Shown here one piece after another: positions 15,991 to 23,916 of a stretch of DNA of 64,000 nt. The translations under genes were made by a program, and so were the position numbers. The notes below the pieces were generated by a model that was not told the DNA's origin, searched no databases, and saw only the letters and a list, made by a program, of their open reading frames with translations. The first letter of the stretch is position 1, and each line of letters begins with the position of its first letter. The stretch comes from Actinokineospora sp. NBRC 105648 (GTDB lineage: Bacteria; Actinomycetota; Actinomycetes; Mycobacteriales; Pseudonocardiaceae): assembly GCF_030269645.1 (NCBI RefSeq), contig NZ_BSTR01000034.1, positions 1-64,000 of the forward strand. Direction: 5' to 3'.

Positions 15991-17646
15991 GTGACCGACG
16001 GCCCGCTGATCGTGCAGTCCGACAAGACCCTCTTGTTGGAGATCGACCACCCGAGCTCGAACGACGCCCGGATCGCCATCGCACCGTTCGCCGAGCTCGA
16101 ACGGGCGCCCGAGCACGTGCACACCTACCGGGTCACCCCGCTCGCGCTGTGGAACGCCCGGGCGGCGGGCCACGACGCCGAGCAGGTCGTCGACGCGCTG
16201 TCCACCTACTCCCGCTACCCGGTGCCGCAGCCGCTGCTGATCGACATCGTGGACACCATGGGCCGGTTCGGGCGGCTGACGCTGCAGAACAGCCCGGTGC
16301 ACGGCCTGGTGATGGCATCGATCGACCGCGCGGTGCTCGAAGAGGTGCTGCGCAACAAGAAGATCGCGCCGATGCTGGGCGAGCGCATCGACCAGGACAC
16401 CGTCGTGGTGCACCCGAGCGAGCGCGGCAGGCTCAAGCAGGTGCTGCTCAAGGTCGGCTGGCCCGCGGAGGACCTGGCGGGCTACGTCGACGGCGAGGCG
16501 CACCCGATCAGCCTGGTCGAGGACGGCTGGGTGCTGCGCGACTACCAGCGGATGGCCGTCGAGTCGTTCTGGGCGGGCGGCTCCGGCGTGGTCGTGCTGC
16601 CCTGCGGCGCGGGGAAGACGCTGGTGGGCGCGGCCGCGATGGCCCAGGCGCAGGCCACCACGCTGATCCTGGTCACCAACACGGTCGCGGGCAGGCAGTG
16701 GAAGCGCGAGCTGATCGCGCGCACCTCGCTCACCGAGGAGGAGATCGGCGAGTACTCCGGCGAGCGCAAGGAGATCCGCCCGGTCACCATCGCCACCTAC
16801 CAGGTGATCACCCGCAAGACCGGCGGCGAGTACCGCCACCTGGAGCTCTTCGACTCCCGGGACTGGGGCCTGGTGGTCTACGACGAGGTGCACCTGCTGC
16901 CCGCGCCGGTGTTCCGGATGACCGCCGACCTGCAGTCCCGGCGCAGGCTCGGGCTCACCGCCACCCTGGTGCGCGAGGACGGCCGCGAGGGCGACGTGTT
17001 CTCCCTGATCGGCCCCAAGCGCTACGACGTGCCCTGGCGCGACATCGAGCAGCAAGGCTGGATCGCGCCCGCGGAGTGCACCGAGGTCCGCGTCACGCTC
17101 ACCGACAACGAGCGGCTGCAGTACGCCACGGCCGAGCCGGAGGAGCGGTACAAGCTGTGCTCCACCGCGCACACCAAGATCGCGGTGGTGCGCACCATCC
17201 TGGACCGGCACCCCGACGAGCCCACGCTGGTGATCGGGGCGTACCTCGACCAGCTGGAGGAGCTGGGCGTGGAGCTGGACGCGCCGGTCATCCAGGGGTC
17301 GACGAAGAACCGGGAGCGGGAGCAGCTCTTCGACGCCTTCCGCCGCGGCGAGCTGCGCACGCTGGTGGTGTCCAAGGTCGCGAACTTCTCCATCGACCTG
17401 CCCGAGGCGTCGGTGGCCGTGCAGGTGTCCGGCACGTTCGGCTCGCGCCAGGAGGAGGCGCAACGGCTGGGCAGGCTGCTGCGCCCCAAGGGCGACGGGC
17501 GGCAGGCGCACTTCTACTCGGTGGTCTCCCGGGACACGCTGGACACCGAGTACGCCGCGCACCGCCAGCGCTTCCTGGCGGAGCAGGGCTACGCCTACCG
17601 GATCTGCGACGCCGACGACCTGCTCGGGCCGCAGATCCCGGGCTGA
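15991..17646 (+). CDS. DNA repair helicase XPB (superfamily 2), 551 aa
   Basis: ATP-dependent 3'-5' DNA helicase of the bacterial XPB family. Helicase motif I CGAGKT lies near residue 205, motif II is DEVH within VVYDEVHLLPA, motif III is LTATLVR, and the C-terminal lobe has the QEEAQRLGRLLRP motif VI. The N-terminal 170 residues match the bacterial XPB damage-recognition-like domain. GTG at 15991 with GAGCGAGGGA upstream is preferred to a start 84 nt earlier in the same frame. Actinobacterial XPB is a working helicase in vitro with a proposed repair role. Confidence 0.93.
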   Translation: MTDGPLIVQSDKTLLLEIDHPSSNDARIAIAPFAELERAPEHVHTYRVTPLALWNARAAGHDAEQVVDALSTYSRYPVPQPLLIDIVDTMGRFGRLTLQNSPVHGLVMASIDRAVLEEVLRNKKIAPMLGERIDQDTVVVHPSERGRLKQVLLKVGWPAEDLAGYVDGEAHPISLVEDGWVLRDYQRMAVESFWAGGSGVVVLPCGAGKTLVGAAAMAQAQATTLILVTNTVAGRQWKRELIARTSLTEEEIGEYSGERKEIRPVTIATYQVITRKTGGEYRHLELFDSRDWGLVVYDEVHLLPAPVFRMTADLQSRRRLGLTATLVREDGREGDVFSLIGPKRYDVPWRDIEQQGWIAPAECTEVRVTLTDNERLQYATAEPEERYKLCSTAHTKIAVVRTILDRHPDEPTLVIGAYLDQLEELGVELDAPVIQGSTKNREREQLFDAFRRGELRTLVVSKVANFSIDLPEASVAVQVSGTFGSRQEEAQRLGRLLRPKGDGRQAHFYSVVSRDTLDTEYAAHRQRFLAEQGYAYRICDADDLLGPQIPG

Positions 17647-17682
17647 GGTTTCCGGCTCTGCGGCGCGGGTTACCCGCTCGTC

Positions 17683-17835
17683 GTGACCGAGCAACCTGAG
17701 CAGTGGGACGAGGGCGAGCGCGTGCGGCACTCGCGGGAGCTGATCGACGAGGCGAAGGTGGCGGCGGCGAAGGCGGAGCAGTCCTCGCTGGAGGACGTGC
17801 TGCCGACGAGCGAGCCGCCCGAGGGGCCAGAGTGA
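17683..17835 (+). CDS. Small acidic protein, 50 aa
   Basis: A 50-codon frame beginning at GTG 17683, 36 bp after the XPB gene and ending just before the terminator hairpin. Codons are almost all G/C-ending, as in neighbouring genes. The product is acidic and helical-looking (central segment SRELIDEAKVAAAKAEQSS) with no Cys and no membrane segment. Position and codon bias argue that it is real and co-transcribed with XPB. No family recognised. Confidence 0.6.
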   Translation: MTEQPEQWDEGERVRHSRELIDEAKVAAAKAEQSSLEDVLPTSEPPEGPE

Positions 17836-17838
17836 GTC

Positions 17839-17867
17839 CCCGGCCGCGAGCGTGACTCGCGGCCGGG
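17839..17867. terminator. Bidirectional terminator between convergent genes
   Basis: A perfect 12-bp GC stem (17839-17850 with 17856-17867, 5-nt loop) fills the gap between the 50-residue gene and the stop codon of the serine hydrolase on the other strand. Confidence 0.8.
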
Positions 17868-18677
17868 TCAGCCCCGCAGTTCGGCGAGGACCGCGTCGGT
17901 GAACGGGGTCCACGCCTCGATGGCCCACGGGCCGAACGCGCGGTCGGCCAGCGCGACGCAGGCGGCCCGCGCGTCCGGGTCCACCCACAGGAACGTGCCC
18001 GACTGCCCGAAGTGGCCGTAGGTGCGCGGCGAGCTGGTCTTTCCGGTCCAATGTGGACTCTTGCCGTCCCGGACCTCGAAGCCCAAGCCCCAGTCGTTGG
18101 GGCGCTGGCTGCCGTAGCCGGGCAAGACGCCGCTCAGCCCGGGGAATGCGACCGTGGTCGCCTCGGCCGCGGTCTGCGCGGAGACCAGCGTCGGCGACTG
18201 CAACTCGGCGGCGAAGCGCGCGAGGTCGGCGCAGGTGGACACCGCGTCGGCGGCCGCCGATCCGTCCAATGTGGACGATGTCATCCCAAGCGGTGCGAAC
18301 ACCGCCTCGGCGAGGTACTGGCCGAACGGGATGCCGGTGGCCTCGTGCACAGTGCGGGCCAGCAGGTCGAACCCGGTGTTGGAGTAGATCCGCCGGGTGC
18401 CCGGCTCGGCCTGCACGGTGTCGGAGTCGAACGCCAGCCCGGAGGTGTGCGCGATCAGGTGCCGCACGGTCGCCGGGCCCGCGGGCTGGTCCCACTCGAC
18501 CGCGCCCTCCTCGACCGCCACGAGCACGGCGTAGGCGGTGAGCGGCTTGGTGACCGAGGCGAGCCGGAACCGCCGCTCCTGGTTGCCGACCGTCCCCAGG
18601 ACCGCGCCGTCGGCGGCGATGACCGCCGCCGCGGCCTCGTCGACCGGCCACTCCCGCACCGCTTCCAGGCTCCGCAT
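17868..18677 (-). CDS. Serine hydrolase of the beta-lactamase/class C (DUF/AmpC-like) family, 269 aa
   Basis: Penicillin-binding-protein-like serine hydrolase. The catalytic SxxK is SVTK (in LASVTKPLTAY, near residue 45) and the second motif is YSN (in IYSNTGFDLL, near residue 100). There is no signal peptide, so it is predicted to be cytoplasmic. Such enzymes are usually esterases or peptidases rather than true beta-lactamases. ATG at 18677 gives 269 residues; a longer upstream frame is an overlap with the NADAR gene. A one-gene unit; the next minus-strand gene starts its coding 29 bp upstream. Confidence 0.88.
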   Translation of the reverse strand: MRSLEAVREWPVDEAAAAVIAADGAVLGTVGNQERRFRLASVTKPLTAYAVLVAVEEGAVEWDQPAGPATVRHLIAHTSGLAFDSDTVQAEPGTRRIYSNTGFDLLARTVHEATGIPFGQYLAEAVFAPLGMTSSTLDGSAAADAVSTCADLARFAAELQSPTLVSAQTAAEATTVAFPGLSGVLPGYGSQRPNDWGLGFEVRDGKSPHWTGKTSSPRTYGHFGQSGTFLWVDPDARAACVALADRAFGPWAIEAWTPFTDAVLAELRG

Positions 18678-18706
18678 GGCCCCGACCCTATGAGAGCCGC
18701 CCGGGC

Positions 18707-19249
18707 TCAGCGCAGCCGGGCGCGGACGTCCACCAGCGCGAAGCCGAGCAGGTTGAGCCCGGGCCAGCTCGATGGCCTGCGCGCGTCCGGGCTGGTGGCG
18801 GTCAGGCCGATGCCCCAGATCGAGTCGACCGGGCTGGCCTCGACCAAGACGGCGTCGCCGGTGCCGCGCAGGTACGCCGCCAACGCCGGGTGCTGGCCGA
18901 ACTTGGCCTCGTTGGCCCGCACGACGACGTCGTAGCGGTGCTCCCGCCAGCGGGCGTCGTCGAAGCCGCGGACCTTGCGGCCGAGAGACTTGGCCTGGTC
19001 CGGGCCGTCGGCCGCCAAGACCGCGCGGGCGATGTCCTCGTCGCCGAAGAGGCGGGCCTTCGCGGCCATCATGTAGTGCTCGGCCGTGCGGTAGTGCTCG
19101 CCGTCGACGTCGAACCCGGACCGCCACCACTGGCTCAGGCAGGACGCGCCGACCCGACCGTCGGCCGCGGGGCGGTGGCCCCAGAAGAACAGGAAGTCGA
19201 TGGCCTCGCCCGCGCGTTCGCGGTCCAACAGGGTGTCCAGGTGCGGCAT
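18707..19249 (-). CDS. NADAR family protein (YbiA-like N-glycosidase fold), 180 aa
   Basis: NADAR-domain protein over its whole length. Signature stretches are FLFFWGH near the N-terminus, CLSQWW, the EHYMMAAKA motif (about 65-73) and the C-terminal WGIGL...W...N.LG block. Characterised members hydrolyse damaged riboflavin intermediates (YbiA/RibX) or remove ADP-ribose from DNA, so a role in metabolite repair or in ADP-ribosylation-based conflict is possible. ATG at 19249 is chosen. It is divergent from menC with only 37 bp between the start codons. Confidence 0.88.
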   Translation of the reverse strand: MPHLDTLLDRERAGEAIDFLFFWGHRPAADGRVGASCLSQWWRSGFDVDGEHYRTAEHYMMAAKARLFGDEDIARAVLAADGPDQAKSLGRKVRGFDDARWREHRYDVVVRANEAKFGQHPALAAYLRGTGDAVLVEASPVDSIWGIGLTATSPDARRPSSWPGLNLLGFALVDVRARLR

Positions 19250-19286
19250 GCGCACAAGGTAGGCGCTGGTCTGCGACGATTCACCT

Positions 19287-20234
19287 GTGTTTCCTGAGCA
19301 CACGCGCGTGTACGCGATCCCGATGCGCACCCGGTTCCGCGGCATCGCCGTGCGCGAGGGCCTCTTGCTGCGCGGCGACGCCGGCTGGGGCGAGTTCTGC
19401 CCCTTCCACGACTACTCCGACGCCGAGGCGGTGCCCTGGCTGGCCGCTGCCCGCGAGGCCGCCGACCACGGCTGGCCCGAACCGGTGCGCGACCGCGTCC
19501 CGGTGAACGCCACCGTGCCGGTGGTCTCGCCGGAGCGCGCGGCCGAGCTGGTGGTGGCCTCGGGCTGCACGACGGCCAAGGTGAAGGTGGCCGACCCGGG
19601 GACCTCGCTGTCCGCCGACGTCGAACGCGTGGCCGCCGTCCGGGACGCGCTGGGCCCTGGCGGGCGCGTCCGGGTGGACGCCAACGGGGCCTGGGACGTC
19701 GACGGCGCGGTCGCCGCGATCCGGGCGCTGGATCGGGCGGCGGGCGGGCTGGAGTACGTCGAACAGCCGTGTCGCACGATCGAGGAACTCGCCGCGGTCC
19801 GCAGGCGGGTCGACGTGCCGATCGCCGCGGACGAGTCCATCCGGCGCGCAGACGACCCGCTGCGGGTGGCGGTCGCGGGCGCGGCCGACATCGCGGTCCT
19901 GAAGGTGGCCCCGTTGGGCGGGGTGCGGCGAGCGCTGGCGGTGGCTGAGGCGTGCGGACTGCCGTGCGTGGTGTCGTCGGCGCTGGAAACGAGCGTTGGG
20001 CTGGCGGCTGGGCTGGCTTTGGCGGGGGCGCTGCCTTCGCTGGACTACGCGTGTGGGCTGGGGACGTTGGCGCTGTTGACGGCGGACGCGGTCTCGCGGC
20101 CGCTACGGCCGAAGGACGGGTGGCTGGCGGTGCCGCGGACGGCGCCTGCTCCGGATGCGCTGACTGAGGCTGATGACTCGGTGCGGGATCGGTGGCTTGG
20201 GCGGTTGGGGAGGGTGGCTGCTTTGGGCGGGTGA
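19287..20234 (+). CDS. menC: o-Succinylbenzoate synthase, 315 aa
   Basis: Enolase-superfamily dehydratase making o-succinylbenzoate for menaquinone. It shows the actinobacterial MenC pattern: KVKV (lysine base) after CTTAKVKVAD, metal ligands in RVDANGAW, VEQPC and ADESIRR, and the second lysine in VLKVAPLGG. GTG at 19287 follows the divergent NADAR gene. No other men genes are in this window, so menC stands alone. Downstream lies a repeat-rich gap and no clear terminator other than the palindromic element at 20320. Confidence 0.93.
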   Translation: MFPEHTRVYAIPMRTRFRGIAVREGLLLRGDAGWGEFCPFHDYSDAEAVPWLAAAREAADHGWPEPVRDRVPVNATVPVVSPERAAELVVASGCTTAKVKVADPGTSLSADVERVAAVRDALGPGGRVRVDANGAWDVDGAVAAIRALDRAAGGLEYVEQPCRTIEELAAVRRRVDVPIAADESIRRADDPLRVAVAGAADIAVLKVAPLGGVRRALAVAEACGLPCVVSSALETSVGLAAGLALAGALPSLDYACGLGTLALLTADAVSRPLRPKDGWLAVPRTAPAPDALTEADDSVRDRWLGRLGRVAALGG

Positions 20235-20319
20235 GGGCCTTGCTTGAGTTGCAAGCGTGGGCTCGATCTAGGAAGTTCGTGTTTGTATTGCCGTCTTCGT
20301 TGCCCGAGTAAGAGCGGGG

Positions 20320-20459
20320 GCTCGATCTAGTGAACTCACTTCGCGCGGGGCCCCTAGAGCACCGCGGTGGCGAAAAAAGGGCGGGTGAAGGGCATTCCCC
20401 ACCACCGGCAAGTTTAGCGGTACTCCTCCCCCACACGAAGCGAGTCCACTAGATCGAGC
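20320..20459. repeat. 140-bp near-palindromic dispersed element, copy A
   Basis: Arms 20320-20350 and 20429-20459 are inverted repeats matching at 27 of 31 positions and beginning GCTCGATCTAG. A second pair (GAGCACCGC at 20357-20365, and GCGGT near 20417-20421) nests inside. The whole 140 bp is very similar to copy B at 22894-23033, which has exactly the same length. A further isolated GGCTCGATCTA lies at 20260-20270. It sits between convergent genes and has no ORF, consistent with a non-autonomous mobile palindrome (MITE-like) or a structured RNA/terminator. Confidence 0.85.
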
Positions 20460-20478
20460 ATCCGTACCGGGCGTTGCG

Positions 20479-20608
20479 TTCCAGCGTGGTCGGCCTCTCA
20501 CTGCGGTTTGGTGGTGGTTGGGGCGGGTGGTGGGTCGTTCAAATGAGCGGACCGGACCACTGGAACCAGCGTTGTCGGCCTCACGCTGCGGTTTGGTGGT
20601 GGGTTGTT
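20479..20608. repeat. Two degenerate ~38-bp repeat modules following copy A
   Basis: Two modules start at about 20479 and 20572. Each has CCAGCG, then TGTCGGCCTC or TGGTCGGCCTC, then CTGCGGTTTGGTGGTGG. The same module recurs after copy B of the palindromic element. The rest of the 20235-20627 gap holds no gene I can support; the base composition is unusually rich in G and T. Confidence 0.6.
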
Positions 20609-20627
20609 GATCTGGTCTGGCGTGGGG

Positions 20628-21779
20628 TTAGGGGCGGGTTAGCCCTGCACTGGTGGCGCCACGGCTTTGTATTGTTTGATCTGTGCGGGTCAGTGCTTGT
20701 GTCTTGCGGGCCTGGTTGACCGTCGTGTCCGTTGTCAGGTCGCGTAAGCGGAGTGGTGGGCCGAGGTCGGTCAGGATCGGCAGGTATTCCGCTCGGTCGG
20801 TTGTCCAGCCGGTTGGGGATTTGGTGAAGTGGAATCTGGCTAGGACGCCTTCTTCGGTGTCGCCTTTGGGTTCTTCGTGTCGGGCGATCATGTTGCCCAG
20901 GCCGTAGGTGACCCATTTTTCGCCGATCTTCTCTATCGGCTGCACGACGTGGGCGTGGTGGCCAATGATCAGGTCGATGGCGGGGTTGGTCAGCAGTGCC
21001 TTGGCGGTGCGCTGTTGGTCGGTGGTGGCCTCGTGCTTGCCCTCGATGCCCCAGTGGATGCTGGCCACCACGACCTCGGCGCCTGCGGCTCGGGCGGCCT
21101 TCGCCTCAGCGATGACCTCGGTGGTGGCCAGGAGGTTGGCCGTCCAGGGGGCGCCGGGTGGGCGGGAGGTGCCGGTGTTGAGGCCGAAGGTGTAGGAGAC
21201 GAAGCCGACCTTGGTGCCCTTGACGTCTCTGATCAGGGGTTTAGCGGCCTCGGCGGCTGATCGGGCTGAGCCGGTGTGGGTGATCTTGGCGGCGTCCAGG
21301 GCTTTCAAAGTGTTGGTGACGCCGGTGGGGCCCTGGTCGAGGGTGTGGTTGGAGGCGGTGGAGCAGGTGTCGAAGCCGGTGGTGGCCAGGGCGGTGGCGA
21401 TCTCTGGTGGACCGCTGAACCTGGGGTAGCCCCGGAACGGACCCGCCTTGTCCGCCAGTGGGGTCTCCAGGTGGCACAGTGCGACGTCGGCCGACTCGAT
21501 GGCGGGTTTGATGCCTGCGAGCAGGGGGGCGTAGTCGCGGGTGCCGCCGCCGTCGGCTTCGGCCTGGGTGGTGAGGGCGGGGTGGATGAGGACGTCACCA
21601 CCGGCGATCAAGGTGAAGCCCTCACTCGGGGCGGGGGCCGCGGCGGTGCTGGCGGGCGGGGTGGTGGTCGCCGGGGCGGTGGTCACGGGTCGGGACTCGA
21701 CGGTCGGGTCGCCCGTGCAACCCGCTGCCAGCACGGCGGCGCCGAGGGCCGCGGCCACCCGGCGGGCCGGGCCGGTCAC
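20628..21779 (-). CDS. CapA/PgsA-type metallophosphatase lipoprotein, 383 aa
   Basis: Bacterial capsule synthesis protein CapA superfamily (poly-gamma-glutamate PgsA fold, calcineurin-like). Lipobox LAAGC places the lipidated Cys at 21, followed by a Thr/Pro/Ala linker to about residue 55. The core has GGDVLIHP, HLETPLA, ASNHTLDQG, SIHWGIEG and IGHHAHV, which supply the metal-binding Asp, Asn and His residues. GTG at 21779 overlaps the stop of prs (GTGA). Without PgsBC nearby, polyglutamate synthesis is unlikely; a surface-polymer or phosphoesterase role is more probable. A longer frame upstream is a shadow of prs. Confidence 0.88.
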   Translation of the reverse strand: MTGPARRVAAALGAAVLAAGCTGDPTVESRPVTTAPATTTPPASTAAAPAPSEGFTLIAGGDVLIHPALTTQAEADGGGTRDYAPLLAGIKPAIESADVALCHLETPLADKAGPFRGYPRFSGPPEIATALATTGFDTCSTASNHTLDQGPTGVTNTLKALDAAKITHTGSARSAAEAAKPLIRDVKGTKVGFVSYTFGLNTGTSRPPGAPWTANLLATTEVIAEAKAARAAGAEVVVASIHWGIEGKHEATTDQQRTAKALLTNPAIDLIIGHHAHVVQPIEKIGEKWVTYGLGNMIARHEEPKGDTEEGVLARFHFTKSPTGWTTDRAEYLPILTDLGPPLRLRDLTTDTTVNQARKTQALTRTDQTIQSRGATSAGLTRP

Positions 21780-22726
21780 GGGGCGTCGAACAGGGCGCTG
21801 ACCGACTCCCCGTCGTGGATGCGGCGCATGGCCTCGGCCAGTGCGGGCGCGATGGACAGGACGGTGAGCTTCTCGGACTCCTCGTGGATGGGGACGGTGT
21901 TCGTGCACACGATCTCCACCACCTCCGGCTGGTCGCCGATCCGCTTGAGGGCGCCCGCGGCGAACAGGCCGTGCGTGCAGGCGACCCGGACCGAGCGGAC
22001 GTCGTGCTCGCGGAGCCGGTCGAGCAGCTCCAGGACGGTGCTGCCCTTGGCGATCTCGTCGTCGAGCACGATGATGTCGCGGCCGTCGATGTCGCCGATC
22101 ACCGAGGTGATGGTGACCCGGTCGTCGGCGAAGCGCTGCTTGGCGCCCGCGGCCACCGGGACGCCGAGCAGCCGGGCGAACCGCGCGGCCTCCTTGGCGT
22201 TGCCCAGGTCGGGCGAGACGACGGTGGTGTTGGACAGGTCGAGCGCGCTGAAGTGACCCGCGAGCTCACGCAGGGCGTGCAGGTGGTCCACCGGAACGCT
22301 GAAGAACCCGTGCACCTGCGGCGAGTGCAGGGTCATGGTCAACACCCGGTCGGCACCGGCGGCGACCATCAGGTCGGCCACCAACCGTCCACCGATCGAG
22401 ATGCGCGGGGCATCCTTCTTGTCGGACCGCGCGTAGGCGTAGTGCGGCAACACGACGGTGATCCGCGCGGCCGAGGCCCCGCGGGCGGCATCGAGCATGA
22501 GCAGCAGCTCGACGAGGTTCTCCTGCACCGGCCGCACGAGCGGCTGGATGATGAAGACGTCCCGCTCCCGGCAGTTGGCCTGCAACTGCACTTCGAGACA
22601 GTCGTTGGCGAACCGCTGCACCCGCACCGGGTGCAACGGCACACCAAGGTGGGCGGCGATCTCGGCGGCGAGCTCCGGATAGGCACTGCCGCTGAACAAA
22701 GCGATATCCCGCACGTCACTCCCCAT
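21776..22726 (-). CDS. prs: Divergent ribose-phosphate diphosphokinase, 316 aa
   Basis: PRPP synthetase, making phosphoribosyl pyrophosphate from ribose 5-phosphate and ATP. It shows the two-domain PRT fold with the flexible ATP loop in HYAYARSDKKD (about 97-107), LHSPQVHGFF, and a PRPP loop IIVLDDEIAKGST (about 215-227). The loop and several other motifs depart from the usual DD(M/I)xDTxGT form, so this is probably a second, specialised Prs and not the housekeeping enzyme. It is translationally coupled to the CapA-like lipoprotein, an odd partner. Confidence 0.88.
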   Translation of the reverse strand: MGSDVRDIALFSGSAYPELAAEIAAHLGVPLHPVRVQRFANDCLEVQLQANCRERDVFIIQPLVRPVQENLVELLLMLDAARGASAARITVVLPHYAYARSDKKDAPRISIGGRLVADLMVAAGADRVLTMTLHSPQVHGFFSVPVDHLHALRELAGHFSALDLSNTTVVSPDLGNAKEAARFARLLGVPVAAGAKQRFADDRVTITSVIGDIDGRDIIVLDDEIAKGSTVLELLDRLREHDVRSVRVACTHGLFAAGALKRIGDQPEVVEIVCTNTVPIHEESEKLTVLSIAPALAEAMRRIHDGESVSALFDAP

Positions 22727-22893
22727 GGACCACGGACGCAGCGCTCGCTGCGACCCAACCCTAGTGGGGGCCGGTGGGGGGCGGTCCGCAGGCCCTCACC
22801 AGCACCTGCGGCGGGCCGCGCTCACCTGTCTTGTGAGCTCGCTTGAGCTCGCGCTCGGCGTTGCCGTCTTCGTTGCCCGGGTTAGAAGCCTGG

Positions 22894-23033
22894 GCTCGAT
22901 CTAGTGAACTCGCTTCGTGTGGGGCCCCTAGAGCACCGCGGTGGGGAAAAAGCGTGGGGTGAAGGGCATCCCCACCACAGGTCAAGTTTAGCGGTGCTCT
23001 CCCCCCACACGAAGCGAGTCCACTAGATCGAGC
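22894..23033. repeat. 140-bp near-palindromic dispersed element, copy B
   Basis: Arms 22894-22924 and 23003-23033 pair at 30 of 31 positions (GCTCGATCTAG ... CTAGATCGAGC at the ends). Internal stems are GAGCACCGC (22931-22939) with GCGGTGCTC (22991-22999), and GTGGGG with CCCCAC in the centre. Homology with copy A continues about 30 bp to the left (TTGCCGTCTTCGTTGCCCG at 22861-22879) and a few bases to the right (ATCCGTA). It lies in the gap between coxG and prs. Confidence 0.88.
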
Positions 23034-23049
23034 ATCCGTAGCGGGGCCG

Positions 23050-23213
23050 CCGGTACCAGCGGAGGCGGCCTGCCGCTGCGGTCTGGTGGGGGGCGGCCTA
23101 TCCGCTGCGGAACCAGCTTGATCGGGATCTCCACTGCGGAACCAGCGGGGTCGGGATCTTGTCGTGCACCAGCGGGGTCGGCCTCTCCGCTGCGGTGTGG
23201 TGGCGAGCATCCG
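23050..23213. repeat. Four degenerate repeat modules following copy B
   Basis: Modules beginning near 23054, 23111, 23140 and 23168 share ACCAGC, then a block related to GGGTCGG(C/G)(C/A)TCT, then CGCTGCGG. Two also end in TGTGGTGG or TCTGGTGG. They match the modules after copy A. The remaining parts of the 22727-23230 gap (22727-22860) show no gene or convincing site. Confidence 0.6.
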
Positions 23214-23230
23214 ATGCGCACAAGCGTCAC

Positions 23231-23905
23231 TCACCCACGCCTGCGGCTGCGCCACACCACCACAAGTGCGACCAAAGCCGCGCAAATGCCCAGCGGCAGC
23301 AGGCGCTTCGCTAGGGATCCGCCCGCGAACTCCATCAGATCAATCGACTCGCCACTCGGAACAGCTCGCAGCGGCCGTTCCGCACCCTGGTCATCCGAGC
23401 GCGAATCTCCCGCCACCTCCGTCTCTTGTGGACTGTCCGCCTGCGGCTCGGGTTCCTCGGCCGTGCCCAGGCGGTCGGCGAGGCAGGTGGCGAAGACCGT
23501 GAGGATCTTGCCGCCGACCTCGGAGATCAGGCCGCGGCCGAACTGGGCGGGTTTGCCGGTGATGGCCAGGTCGGTGCTGACCTGGCCGGCGGTGGACCCC
23601 GGGCCGTCCGGGGTGAGGGTCAGGGTCACTGTGGCGGCGGCGGTGCCGTTGCCGCGGGAGTCCTTGCCCGCCGCCTTGATCACGACTCGGTGGGCGGTGT
23701 CGTCTCGGTCGAGGAACTCGCCGGTTCCCTTGTACACCAGGGAGATCGGGCCGAGTTTCACCTTGACGGTGCCGGTGAACGACTGGCCGTCGACCTCGGT
23801 CAGGGTGGCGCCGGGCATGCACGGCGCCACCCGTTGCGGGTCGAGCACGGCCGCCCACACGGTGTCGATCCCCGCAGGGACGGAGAACTGGTGCTCCAAC
23901 TGCAC
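23231..23905 (-). CDS. coxG: CoxG-like SRPBCC protein with C-terminal membrane anchor, 224 aa
   Basis: SRPBCC/START-fold protein of the carbon-monoxide-dehydrogenase subunit G family (about 1-145): the N-terminal HQFSVPAGIDTVWAAVLDP and CMPGATL stretches are typical. A linker rich in Glu/Asp/Ser leads to a single C-terminal membrane segment (about 200-218) ending in Arg residues. In cox systems CoxG recruits the enzyme to the membrane and may pass electrons to quinone. It is the last gene of the coxSLM-coxG operon, 11 bp after coxM. Confidence 0.9.
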   Translation of the reverse strand: MQLEHQFSVPAGIDTVWAAVLDPQRVAPCMPGATLTEVDGQSFTGTVKVKLGPISLVYKGTGEFLDRDDTAHRVVIKAAGKDSRGNGTAAATVTLTLTPDGPGSTAGQVSTDLAITGKPAQFGRGLISEVGGKILTVFATCLADRLGTAEEPEPQADSPQETEVAGDSRSDDQGAERPLRAVPSGESIDLMEFAGGSLAKRLLPLGICAALVALVVVWRSRRRG

Positions 23906-23916
23906 GTCCCGACCCC

